Positions 18,688 through 26,367 of a stretch of DNA of 64,000 nucleotides are shown here, one piece after another. The stretch spans positions 1 through 64,000 of the forward strand of contig NZ_FNEX01000008.1 in NCBI RefSeq assembly GCF_900100435.1, given 5' to 3'. The notes under the pieces were generated by a model, which made no database searches, was not told the DNA's origin, and saw only the letters and a list, made by a program, of their open reading frames with translations. Source of the DNA: Pedobacter sp. ok626 (GTDB taxonomy: Bacteria > Bacteroidota > Bacteroidia > Sphingobacteriales > Sphingobacteriaceae). The position numbers and the translations under genes are program-made. Every line of letters begins with the position of its first letter. Positions within the stretch are counted from its first letter, which is position 1.

Positions 18688-19266
18688 TTATTCGTTGATA
18701 TAAATGATTTGTTCTTTCTTAAGAACTGCACCAAAAAGCAAGGCAATCACAAATACGATAATCACTCCGATAACATGTCCTTGTATGGTTTGCATAATGG
18801 TACCTTGATTTTTTCGTTCGAAATCAGCATTCATTTCTGCTACTTTTTTATCAACCTGCTCTTCATCAACACCTTGATTCTTCATCAATGAAGATGTAGC
18901 TCCAACTACAGTATTCTGAATCCTTTCCGTCATATCCTTTTCAATAAATTTATTGAAAATTACATTTCCTACATTGGATATGGCATATGTAACTAAAAAC
19001 ATAATGAAAATACCGGATGTCGCCTGTCTTAAGTTCCAGAATCCCCCGATCTTTTTCCTAAGGTCTAAGCAAAAAAGCACCGCCACAACAAGAGGAATTA
19101 TTAAGCCTACTCCTATGGGAATAAGAAAAATCGCCATCATAGATTTAGCACCTACTAAAAGATAAGCGGACAGTATGCCTAATACTAACGCAATTAAACC
19201 TAGTCCGATTCCATTCTTTACTGCTTCAGGTTTTAAATTTTCTAAAGTCTTTGTATGCTCTACCAT
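18688..19266 (-). CDS. DUF4199 domain-containing membrane protein
   Basis: A 192-residue protein with four hydrophobic segments (about 17-35, 40-65, 82-100 and 165-183) and a charged central loop (about 105-160) rich in Glu and Lys. The arrangement and the GFWNLRQATSGIFIMFLVTY region are like DUF4199 proteins, a Bacteroidetes family with no known function. It lies 19 bp after the acidic-protein gene and is the last gene of the minus-strand group. The GFWNL pattern after TM2 is the family's most conserved part as I recall it. No enzyme motif is visible. Confidence 0.72.
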   Translation of the reverse strand: MVEHTKTLENLKPEAVKNGIGLGLIALVLGILSAYLLVGAKSMMAIFLIPIGVGLIIPLVVAVLFCLDLRKKIGGFWNLRQATSGIFIMFLVTYAISNVGNVIFNKFIEKDMTERIQNTVVGATSSLMKNQGVDEEQVDKKVAEMNADFERKNQGTIMQTIQGHVIGVIIVFVIALLFGAVLKKEQIIYINE

Positions 19267-19285
19267 AATTTCAGTTCAAAAATAA

Positions 19286-19954
19286 TTAGTCGTTAAACGC
19301 AGCAATCAATGAATAAACTGCAATGTCAAATTCCTTATTGGCACTATAGGTCTCCAGTTCTTTAATTACCTCTTCGTTCGCTTTTGGCTGATGGAAGAAA
19401 ACCATGAATGGTACAAATAACTCTTCCATTTCCTCGCCCAACTCGATCATACCAGCATGACTGCAGATATCTTCCACACTGCTTTCTGCCAATTGCTGAT
19501 TGGTAATCAGGTCTTCATAAATATGAAACTCATCCTGGAACTCATCTTCCTCTACAAGTAAAAACTCTTTAAGGAAGTCATCCAGCTCAGGCTTAATTTT
19601 TTCGTCATGACACTCATTGATATACAACAACAGGTTTAACAACTCTGTCCCCCTATCAATAGTTTCTTCTTCAATATCTGCCCATTCTTCCGAATCCAAA
19701 TAATCTTCTTCCAGTTTCTTCACATCATTAGCAAAGAAATTAATCATTAACAAATCAAAGAAAACTTCTCTCAATTCATCAAAAGCAGGATGCTCATCAA
19801 CAGCAGCATCAAACTCACCTACCTTCTCCAAAAACCCAAGATCCTTGCTAAACACTTCAATTAAATCCGCTTTTAGCTTAGCTGAATCTTTTCCTGAGGC
19901 TGCCGAAAACTTATCCAGTGATGCGATCAGCGCTGCTTTTACATAATTATCCAT
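19286..19954 (-). CDS. Conserved acidic protein of unknown function
   Basis: A 222-residue soluble protein with no signal peptide, no membrane segment and no motif I recognise. It is strikingly acidic: Glu and Asp clusters such as LEEDYLDSEEWADIEEETIDRG (here given only as a region, about 90-115) and LLVEEDEFQDEFHIYEDL. The pattern suggests an all-helical fold. The start codon overlaps the 3' end of the dihydroorotase-like gene by 8 bp, so the two are translationally coupled and probably functionally related or dosage-linked. No function is assigned. Confidence 0.75.
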   Translation of the reverse strand: MDNYVKAALIASLDKFSAASGKDSAKLKADLIEVFSKDLGFLEKVGEFDAAVDEHPAFDELREVFFDLLMINFFANDVKKLEEDYLDSEEWADIEEETIDRGTELLNLLLYINECHDEKIKPELDDFLKEFLLVEEDEFQDEFHIYEDLITNQQLAESSVEDICSHAGMIELGEEMEELFVPFMVFFHQPKANEEVIKELETYSANKEFDIAVYSLIAAFND

Positions 19955-21218
19955 AAGATTGTAATTGTTTGTTATTGTATACCAGCTTTACTTTACCGGT
20001 TAATTTTTTATTAAGTAATGGCGAATTTGCCGATTTAGAAAAATTGTTCTCCGTATTGTACAACCACTCCTCAGTAGTACTATAGATGGTGAAATTAGCT
20101 TCGGCATCTTTTTCAATCACTGGAACAGCTAAGCCCAGCAATCTGCGTGGATTTACCGAAAGCTTCTCTGCAATCTGTCCCGCATCCAACCCAGCTTTCA
20201 ACATTAGTGGCAACACGGTCTGCAAAGCAATAATGCCATAAGCGGCGATTTCAAACTCTACATCTTTAAATTCAATTTCATGCGGACGGTGTTGGGAGCT
20301 TACCGCATCAATAGTTCCGTCTTTTAAACCACTTATTAAGGCTTTAACGTCAGTTTTAGCACGCAAAGGAGGTTTCACCTTATAGTTACTATCAAAATCG
20401 TTTAGCAGTTCTTCTGTAAACACCAGATGATGTGCTGCCACATCGCAGGTAATTTTAACTCCGTCTTTTTTAGCCTTCTTAATGAGTGCCACCGAACCGG
20501 CAGTAGAAATGTTGCTGATGTGCACTGGTGCATCGTGATAAGTTGCTAAAAATATATCTCTGCTGATGTGCATCTCTTCTGCCAATCCAGGAAGACCTTT
20601 CATGCCCAGCAACACACTGTTCTTGCTTTCGTTGATTTGCGATTTACCAGCTATAGATTTATTTTCAGGATAAACCATCAGTAAACCATTTAGTCCTTTT
20701 GCATATTGTAGTGCACGACTCATGAAACCATCATCAGCGATTGCTTTTGTTCCATCCGAAAATGCAATAGCACCTGCCTGTTTCATGTCGTACATTTCAG
20801 CAAGTTCCTTGCCTTCCAAATTTTGGCTTACTGCCCCCACAGGAAATACATCTACTAAATTACCTTTTGCCTTATTAATGATATACGCGATTTCGCCTTT
20901 AGACTGAACCACCGGTTGTGTATGTGGCAAAACAGCTAATCCTGTAAAACCTCCAGCAGCCGCAGCAGCTGTTGCCGTATAGATGTCTTCCTTGGTTTCA
21001 ATCCCAGGATCTCCGATAGCACAATTCAGATCAAAGAAACCCGGTGAAAGTACCGAGCCTGAACCATCAAAAATGGTTTCAGACTTCGTTGCAGTCAAGG
21101 TACCCAATTTGCTTTCAATAGCAGTGATTTTGCCATGTTCTACACGTACATCACATTTCTGCTGGTTAAACTTACTGTTGGGATCGGCAATCGTTACGCC
21201 TGTGATGAGAAGATTCAT
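19947..21218 (-). CDS. Dihydroorotase-like amidohydrolase lacking catalytic metal ligands
   Basis: A 423-residue protein of the class I dihydroorotase family by length and overall pattern, including HISNISTAG (233-241), AHHLVFTEELL (262-272) and KVKPPLRAK (280-288). The metal-binding DxHxH that should be near 63-67 reads DLNCA, so both histidines are missing. The HAED region is replaced by VYPENKS (182-188), and the TDHAPH motif reads SQHRPH (308-313), losing the catalytic aspartate. It is therefore probably an inactive, structural or regulatory homologue, comparable with the pseudo-dihydroorotase that supports aspartate transcarbamoylase in pseudomonads. It overlaps the upstream BatA gene by 4 bp. 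A true pyrC should exist elsewhere. Confidence 0.85.
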   Translation of the reverse strand: MNLLITGVTIADPNSKFNQQKCDVRVEHGKITAIESKLGTLTATKSETIFDGSGSVLSPGFFDLNCAIGDPGIETKEDIYTATAAAAAGGFTGLAVLPHTQPVVQSKGEIAYIINKAKGNLVDVFPVGAVSQNLEGKELAEMYDMKQAGAIAFSDGTKAIADDGFMSRALQYAKGLNGLLMVYPENKSIAGKSQINESKNSVLLGMKGLPGLAEEMHISRDIFLATYHDAPVHISNISTAGSVALIKKAKKDGVKITCDVAAHHLVFTEELLNDFDSNYKVKPPLRAKTDVKALISGLKDGTIDAVSSQHRPHEIEFKDVEFEIAAYGIIALQTVLPLMLKAGLDAGQIAEKLSVNPRRLLGLAVPVIEKDAEANFTIYSTTEEWLYNTENNFSKSANSPLLNKKLTGKVKLVYNNKQLQSYG

Positions 21219-23263
21219 GTTGTTTGTATATTTTTTGTAGGATTAAAAAATCTGATCAATAGGATTTCAATGGCTAAGAAAACAACAGCCAAAATTAGGC
21301 AAAGTTTCCATAACTCGCTGCTGTTATTTTTCAACTCCATATTCATAGATAAGGCGTCTTTCTTAGAATTGTAAAATGTTATATTTTGTTTGTTAAATAA
21401 GGTTTTAATATCATTTTCAGTAGCATAATGCATGTCTGACTCTGTTCTATCATCATTAAATGCCACAACTGACAATACAGAATCAGCCTTCTTCAACTCA
21501 TAAAAACCCGATTTCTTTACCTGATCGGCCACATATAAAAGCGTTTTTCCTGGTGTTTGTCTAAGCTCTGGTATGACTTCAAAGCCTGCAGAAACCAATT
21601 TTAGAGATTGATTACCTGTTAAGTTGATCTTTGCACTTTCCAGCACATTGCTTTTTCCAGTTACGTAATAAAATGGCTGTTCCCTATTGCTGGCAAAAGC
21701 GATCTTAAACATCAACGGGACAAAAACCGGATGTCTGGCTATATTGCCATCCTTCGCATCTAAAGAACTTGCCGACAAATACACTTTGCCTGCACCGAGA
21801 TTATACCTTGCAAAAAGGAACTTGTTAAGTGGCAGTTTAAAGATATTCTCTTTATTGCTGGTATTTTGCTCTGCGTAACTAAAATATCTAGTCACAACCG
21901 GTAAGTCAATATTATCAGGAACCTGTTCAAATACATCTTTAAATACCGAATTCTTTAGATCGATTGTACTGGCTATCGCCGGACCAACATTTAACTGCTG
22001 CACAGCGGGCAAAGACAAGCCCGTCAAAAATGGAGTGTAAACCGCAGCATTCGCATCCAAATCAGGAAAGACAATAACTGACCCACCATTTTCTACATAG
22101 CGCTTTAACTGCTGAGCCAATCCAGAAGAAGGCTCTTTCAATCCATCCAGTATAATCAGACTATATTCGGGAAAGTCTGAATACCTAATGTTCGACTCCG
22201 GCATTTCTGTAAGCTTAAAATAAGCATCAGCCGAAAAAAGTGAACGAATATATCTTTCTGTAGGCTTACCACTAATGCTCAACACCCTCAGATCTTGCGC
22301 TACCTTGAAGGTAAAATTCAATTCATCATCAAAGCTGAGTGGAAAATCCTTTATACTTAACAATCCTTCTTGCCATCCACCTTTTAGGCCGCTAAAAGAC
22401 AGCGTGTCTTTTAGAGTCTTCCCAGCTGGGATATTCACGTTGTCAATTGCCTTTTGCTGCTTATTGATGGTTAATTTTAAAGGTACATCTACTGCATCCT
22501 CATCGCCATAATTGTGCAACTGCACCACAAACTGTTCTGTTTGATTGGGCAAATGAACTGGCGATATACTCCAAATGCTATCTGCAGATATGTTAGGCAA
22601 ACTATTCGCATTTAACTTTATAAATGAATAGCTGATGTCCTTATTCGTCTTAAGGGCTTGTGTGCCCACAAAGTTCTTTTGAAAATCTGAGAGCAAATAA
22701 GCCTGTTCATTTTTATTTGTGGCATTATCAGTCTCCAAACGATTGATCACCTGGGCTAAAGATCTACTCGCTGCCGAAATCTTTATACCATCCAGCAAAC
22801 TCATAAATTCCTCCTTATTTACGGCCCGCTGGTGTTTACCCTCGAAATCATTAGTCAGGAGCTTAAACTGATCGGTCATAGCGTAAGCCTTTGCAATTTC
22901 TTTGGCTTTGCGCTTTGCTTCTTCCAGTAAATTTCCTTCCTTATTCAGGCTTTCCATACTGTAAGAATTATCTATATAAATGCTGATCAGATTACCCGCT
23001 GCATTTTTATGAGGTTGATTGGATGAAGGGATAAAAGGTCTGGCAAAAGCCAATACCAGGAAAATAATCGCCAAGACTCTGCATAGCAATACCAGCAAAT
23101 TCTTCAGCTTTTCTTTAGACGAATTTTGCTCCTGAACAGCCGTAAGAAACTGAACGTTACTAAAGTAGATCTTTTTAAATTTCCGGAAATTGAATAAATG
23201 AATTACAATAGGGATGGCTATTGCCAGTAGTGCTAAAAGAAAACCTGGGTATAGGAAATTCAT
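21215..23263 (-). CDS. BatA-domain (aerotolerance regulator N-terminal) membrane protein
   Basis: A 682-residue protein. The N terminus (1-80) is the BatA/aerotolerance domain: a membrane helix, LFNFRKFKKIYFSNV, then a second helix. A von Willebrand A-like region follows with the MIDAS-type DNSYS near residue 105. The middle holds a beta-rich region and an amidotransferase-like segment (LIILDGLKEPSSG, about 365-380). One membrane helix closes the protein (about 655-675). Bat-type operons in Bacteroidetes affect envelope integrity and oxygen tolerance, but this orphan member has no MoxR ATPase nearby. It starts 21 bp after the L,D-transpeptidase gene. Confidence 0.82.
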   Translation of the reverse strand: MNFLYPGFLLALLAIAIPIVIHLFNFRKFKKIYFSNVQFLTAVQEQNSSKEKLKNLLVLLCRVLAIIFLVLAFARPFIPSSNQPHKNAAGNLISIYIDNSYSMESLNKEGNLLEEAKRKAKEIAKAYAMTDQFKLLTNDFEGKHQRAVNKEEFMSLLDGIKISAASRSLAQVINRLETDNATNKNEQAYLLSDFQKNFVGTQALKTNKDISYSFIKLNANSLPNISADSIWSISPVHLPNQTEQFVVQLHNYGDEDAVDVPLKLTINKQQKAIDNVNIPAGKTLKDTLSFSGLKGGWQEGLLSIKDFPLSFDDELNFTFKVAQDLRVLSISGKPTERYIRSLFSADAYFKLTEMPESNIRYSDFPEYSLIILDGLKEPSSGLAQQLKRYVENGGSVIVFPDLDANAAVYTPFLTGLSLPAVQQLNVGPAIASTIDLKNSVFKDVFEQVPDNIDLPVVTRYFSYAEQNTSNKENIFKLPLNKFLFARYNLGAGKVYLSASSLDAKDGNIARHPVFVPLMFKIAFASNREQPFYYVTGKSNVLESAKINLTGNQSLKLVSAGFEVIPELRQTPGKTLLYVADQVKKSGFYELKKADSVLSVVAFNDDRTESDMHYATENDIKTLFNKQNITFYNSKKDALSMNMELKNNSSELWKLCLILAVVFLAIEILLIRFFNPTKNIQTT

Positions 23264-23284
23264 TAAAAAACAAAGTTAATACTT

Positions 23285-24862
23285 TTACATGAATTTCTTC
23301 ATAGCTGCGTATAAAGTTTCGTCTAAACCATAAACATCTTCCCTAAATTGTATTACCCCATTTTGAGGCCATGCGGTGATGTAATTGATAATCAATGGCA
23401 CTCGCTTTTTGGCCCCGAACCATTTAGGTTTTAACTTGAATGTGTTTAGTGTATCGGCTTTCTTTGCCATCTTTTTATTGAAAACCTCCATTTTTGTGGT
23501 ATCAATTGGCGGCAGGTTTACTTCCATCCTTAGCTGATCATACTGATACTTATCTTTCACCATCATTTGCGCAAACTCTAAAGGTTTTTCTACCCGTACA
23601 CAACCATGACTAATGGCTCTATTGCCACGAGCAAATCCACTTTTGTTATTGGTATCGTGTAAGTAAATGCTCGACCCATTGTCGAATATAAATTTAAATT
23701 TACCCAGCGCATTCCCTTCACCAGAACCTTGCTTAAACTGATAAGGTAGTTTTTCTCTTGGATACTTACTCCATTGAATTGTATCTGGATCGTTAACCTG
23801 CTTCCCTTTATAATAAACCTTAATGTTGTTATTGGACAGATAATATGGATCTCTGACTGCCTGCCAGTAGATTTCATTTCTAGCAATACTTACCGGGATA
23901 TTCCATATTGGATTTACCTGAATAGAGTTTAGTTTACTGTACAATATTGGTGTTTCATGATTTTTCGGCTTATCGTCCAGGTTACCCGTTTTAGCGTACA
24001 GCTTTATTTTTTCAGCATAATCCTTTTCACGTGGAGCACCCACACATACTTTCATATGGCTTAAGGTATCTTGTTTGTCAAACCAGGTTAAAGAAAAATC
24101 AGGAATATTTACTTCAACATACTCCTCTCCAAGATCGGGTAATTTCCACCTCAATCTTTCCATATTCACCTGGATGGTTTTTAAAGCCTGATTATCCTTA
24201 TTCCCCTTTTTCTCGAGCTTCAACATTGCTTCCTGGAGTTCACGATATTTCTCAGAACTGGGTTGAATGGAAATAAGTAATTTTGGCAGGTCTTCAGTAC
24301 CCAGCACAGCCGTCATACCTGCACTATCAGGTCTTTTTACTGGCACATAATAGCGCGATAATAACTTACGCGGGTTTACACTACCATAGTAAACAAAATT
24401 ATTGTACTTAATCAGACTCTCGGCCGCGTTCAGTTCCAAATCTGCAACTACAGGATACACCTCAGCAATGGATTTGAATTTATTGTCGGTTAGTACTTCA
24501 AGTAGCGTTTTTAATTTCTTATACCCAAATACTTCAGGATTAAAGCCGTGTTGTTCGCTTCTGCTTATGTAATTTTTAAGGGAATCTAATGCACCATTCA
24601 CAAAATACTTAGTAACCAAGCGTGGCTCAGTGTTATTGCGGAGATAATACGTTTTAATTGTATTCGGATTAGAGAAATTGCCCTGCAAAGAATCTAAATG
24701 TCTTTTAAAAATGACGTTATATTCGGCAGTATCAAATTTCTTATAGAGTTTATTGTCAAAATGCTTGGCCAAAACCAAACCGACTTCCGGAATGTCCTTA
24801 AACCAGTTACAAGCATTCAGCAATAAACAAATAGGGATCAGTAAAAATAGGGCTTTCTTCAA
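23285..24862 (-). CDS. L,D-transpeptidase lipoprotein (YcbB/LdtD type)
   Basis: A 525-residue murein enzyme. The signal peptide ends in lipobox LLLNAC with Cys18, so it is probably membrane-anchored. An N-terminal scaffold region (about 25-250) resembles the peptidoglycan-binding part of YcbB proteins. The YkuD catalytic domain (about 260-460) carries the SHGCVRV motif with catalytic Cys421 and its histidine at 419. These enzymes make 3-3 cross-links or attach proteins to peptidoglycan. It is the first gene of the run to DUF4199, followed by the BatA protein 21 bp later. The proposed M23-like neighbour upstream is also a cell-wall protein, consistent with an envelope theme. Confidence 0.9.
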   Translation of the reverse strand: MKKALFLLIPICLLLNACNWFKDIPEVGLVLAKHFDNKLYKKFDTAEYNVIFKRHLDSLQGNFSNPNTIKTYYLRNNTEPRLVTKYFVNGALDSLKNYISRSEQHGFNPEVFGYKKLKTLLEVLTDNKFKSIAEVYPVVADLELNAAESLIKYNNFVYYGSVNPRKLLSRYYVPVKRPDSAGMTAVLGTEDLPKLLISIQPSSEKYRELQEAMLKLEKKGNKDNQALKTIQVNMERLRWKLPDLGEEYVEVNIPDFSLTWFDKQDTLSHMKVCVGAPREKDYAEKIKLYAKTGNLDDKPKNHETPILYSKLNSIQVNPIWNIPVSIARNEIYWQAVRDPYYLSNNNIKVYYKGKQVNDPDTIQWSKYPREKLPYQFKQGSGEGNALGKFKFIFDNGSSIYLHDTNNKSGFARGNRAISHGCVRVEKPLEFAQMMVKDKYQYDQLRMEVNLPPIDTTKMEVFNKKMAKKADTLNTFKLKPKWFGAKKRVPLIINYITAWPQNGVIQFREDVYGLDETLYAAMKKFM

Positions 24863-24926
24863 AATAGTGATATTGACTGCAAAAATAATGTTTATTTACA
24901 ATTACAATGCCATTAATCCAATTAAG

Positions 24927-25865
24927 CTACTTAATGCCCTGCTTTTTCAGTTCCTTTTTAGTCAATTCCTTTTTCTGCACTTCAACTGGCAATGAAGCAG
25001 TATATGTCTTTCTAGCTTCCAAAATAACATTTGGGTCTTCTAATGTAGAAAAACGTGGGGTAATGAAACCATATAAACTTTTGGAATTTTGAAGGGTCCT
25101 GGTCCGATCAATTTCTTTTGATTTCAGATAGCTCAGCATTAATGAAATATGGAAATCACTCTTTGGATTGGTTTTAGTATTCAGCCCAAGCGTGCTGCCT
25201 GGAAAAACAGTCTGCCCCACTTCGACCATAAAACTACCTTTTTTAAATCCTTTGTAAGTAGCAAGCGTACCATCGGCATGCTCTATGATCACACTGTTAG
25301 TTCTACTACTGTAAGCAACATCATTAGCAATTTCAGTTTCATACGAATCTTTGATATCAACCACAATCCCCTTTCTTACTGCAGTAACTGTATCCTGAAG
25401 TTTACTGTAAAAATTATAAACCTTCCAATCTGCGGGTGTCGTATTTCCAAAATATTTAGCACCTACAAACTCCGCCTCAGCAATCCTAATCTTAGTCCCC
25501 GATTTATAAGGCAAGACATAAATAAAATTCGCATCATATTTTGGCTCAAACTTCCCTCTGATATAAGTAGTCGTGTAGGAATAACCAATACCTCGTTCTG
25601 CATTTTGAGGCTTCAGGGTAAGTAAATTTCCGGAATACCCCTTGATGGTAACATCCTGCTCATTTGAACCCTCAGCATTGGTCAGATCCCCAAAATTAAC
25701 AAGAACGGTATAGGTACCAGGATCTTGTTTTTCAAAGGATATATCGACACTTCTATCCGTATTTACTTTGGATGAAACCTTAATTGGACTATCCTGTGCG
25801 CTAACTTCTAATATACCAAGGGACAGAGAAAAGATTAGAGCTGTTAATTTTATTCTAGTGATCAT
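24927..25865 (-). CDS. Exported M23-like protein with degenerate zinc site
   Basis: A 312-residue secreted protein with a signal peptide ending near LEVSAQ. The N-terminal half is beta-rich, and the C-terminal half (about 130-275) follows the LytM/M23 pattern: PYKSGTKIRI, then a GIVVDI strand, SVIIEHADGTLATYKGF, VGQTVFPGSTLG and SDFHISLML. In active M23 enzymes these positions give HxxxD, YxHL and HxH. Here the first site is ADWKVYNF, the second is YKGF, and the last keeps only one histidine. It is therefore probably a non-enzymatic regulator or peptidoglycan-binding protein, as EnvC and NlpD are. The last 30 residues are Lys/Glu-rich. Confidence 0.72.
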   Translation of the reverse strand: MITRIKLTALIFSLSLGILEVSAQDSPIKVSSKVNTDRSVDISFEKQDPGTYTVLVNFGDLTNAEGSNEQDVTIKGYSGNLLTLKPQNAERGIGYSYTTTYIRGKFEPKYDANFIYVLPYKSGTKIRIAEAEFVGAKYFGNTTPADWKVYNFYSKLQDTVTAVRKGIVVDIKDSYETEIANDVAYSSRTNSVIIEHADGTLATYKGFKKGSFMVEVGQTVFPGSTLGLNTKTNPKSDFHISLMLSYLKSKEIDRTRTLQNSKSLYGFITPRFSTLEDPNVILEARKTYTASLPVEVQKKELTKKELKKQGIK

Positions 25866-26157
25866 TTGAAAGAGATAAATTCAATGCAAAGTACAAAAAT
25901 TCCGACAGGTCCTGTAAAATAAATATTGAATAAGGATAACTATTTAAAGAGCGGACAGATTACCAGCGATCAGTTTCCCTACAGTTAACCCTGAATAGCC
26001 GGCCTATTCCCGGACGTTACCCGGACATTACCCGGACACTACCCGGGTGGAGCCGAGTAATGTCCGGTTAACATCCGTTAATATGCAGTGAATTAAGTTG
26101 CCATTAAGTATATTCAAAGTGAATGCTTGGCTTTATCTACTAAAATTGTATAATTAA
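25866..26157. other. Non-coding region upstream of the his promoter
   Basis: This 292-bp stretch has no plausible gene. It is AT-rich, except for a GC-rich island at 25998-26075 containing an 11-bp tandem repeat and an inverted repeat. The minus-strand promoter of the M23-like gene should also lie here, but I cannot pick out a clear one. Confidence 0.6.
26011..26067. repeat. Three 11-bp tandem repeats with an inverted-repeat partner
   Basis: CGGACGTTACC, CGGACATTACC and CGGACACTACC follow one another without gaps at 26011-26043, then a diverged CGGGTGG. The second copy is also one arm of an 11-bp inverted repeat: CCGGACATTAC (26021-26031) with GTAATGTCCGG (26057-26067). The region could fold into a stem with a 25-base loop. 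It lies 91 bp upstream of the his promoter. Confidence 0.8.
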
Positions 26158-26188
26158 TTTGCATTTGCCATTTCAATCCCTATATTTG
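26158..26188 (+). promoter_or_regulatory. his operon promoter (TTTG-N19-TATATTTG)
   Basis: TTTG at 26158-26161 and TATATTTG at 26181-26188 are separated by exactly 19 bp, matching the Bacteroidetes primary-sigma consensus TTTG-N19-TAnnTTTG. Transcription would start near 26193-26196, about 43 bp upstream of the leader peptide start. Confidence 0.75.
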
Positions 26189-26237
26189 CAGCTCCTCATA
26201 ATGCTAGCCATTGTTGATAAGGAACTTAAGATATTAT

Positions 26238-26300
26238 ATGAAACACCTTTTGAACCATCATTTACATTTGCACCATCGCCAATTGGCGATGTATATGTAA
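26238..26300 (+). CDS. hisL: Histidine-rich leader peptide of the his operon
   Basis: A 20-codon reading frame (ATG 26238, TAA 26298-26300) beginning MKHLLNHHLHLHHR. Six of 20 residues are histidine, five of them within codons 7-13 (His7, 8, 10, 12 and 13; the sixth is His3). It lies between the predicted promoter and hisG, the position and composition expected of a hisL leader whose translation senses charged tRNA-His. In enterobacteria such a peptide controls a transcription attenuator. The codons His13-Arg-Gln-Leu-Ala-Met18 overlap an 18-bp perfect palindrome at 26274-26291. The peptide sequence itself differs from the proteobacterial one, as expected. No other function is implied. Confidence 0.8.
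   Translation: MKHLLNHHLHLHHRQLAMYM
26274..26291 (+). promoter_or_regulatory. Palindromic hairpin within the his leader (candidate attenuator element)
   Basis: CATCGCCAATTGGCGATG is a perfect 18-bp palindrome that can fold into a 7-bp stem with an AATT loop. It starts on the final His codon. A ribosome stalled at the His codons would cover or release it. A second short stem, GTTTTG-TACTT-CAAAAC at 26302-26318, follows. Neither is followed by a long U tract, so the termination mechanism is open. Confidence 0.5.
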
Positions 26301-26367
26301 TGTTTTGTACTTCAAAACTTGTTTCCGAAATATTTTCTTGTTCAATCAATAATTCTAAAAGCATACA

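Noticed and set aside
25149..25625. 158-codon plus-strand frame in the M23-like gene
   Set aside because: Antisense shadow; cysteine-rich and random in pattern, with no start context.
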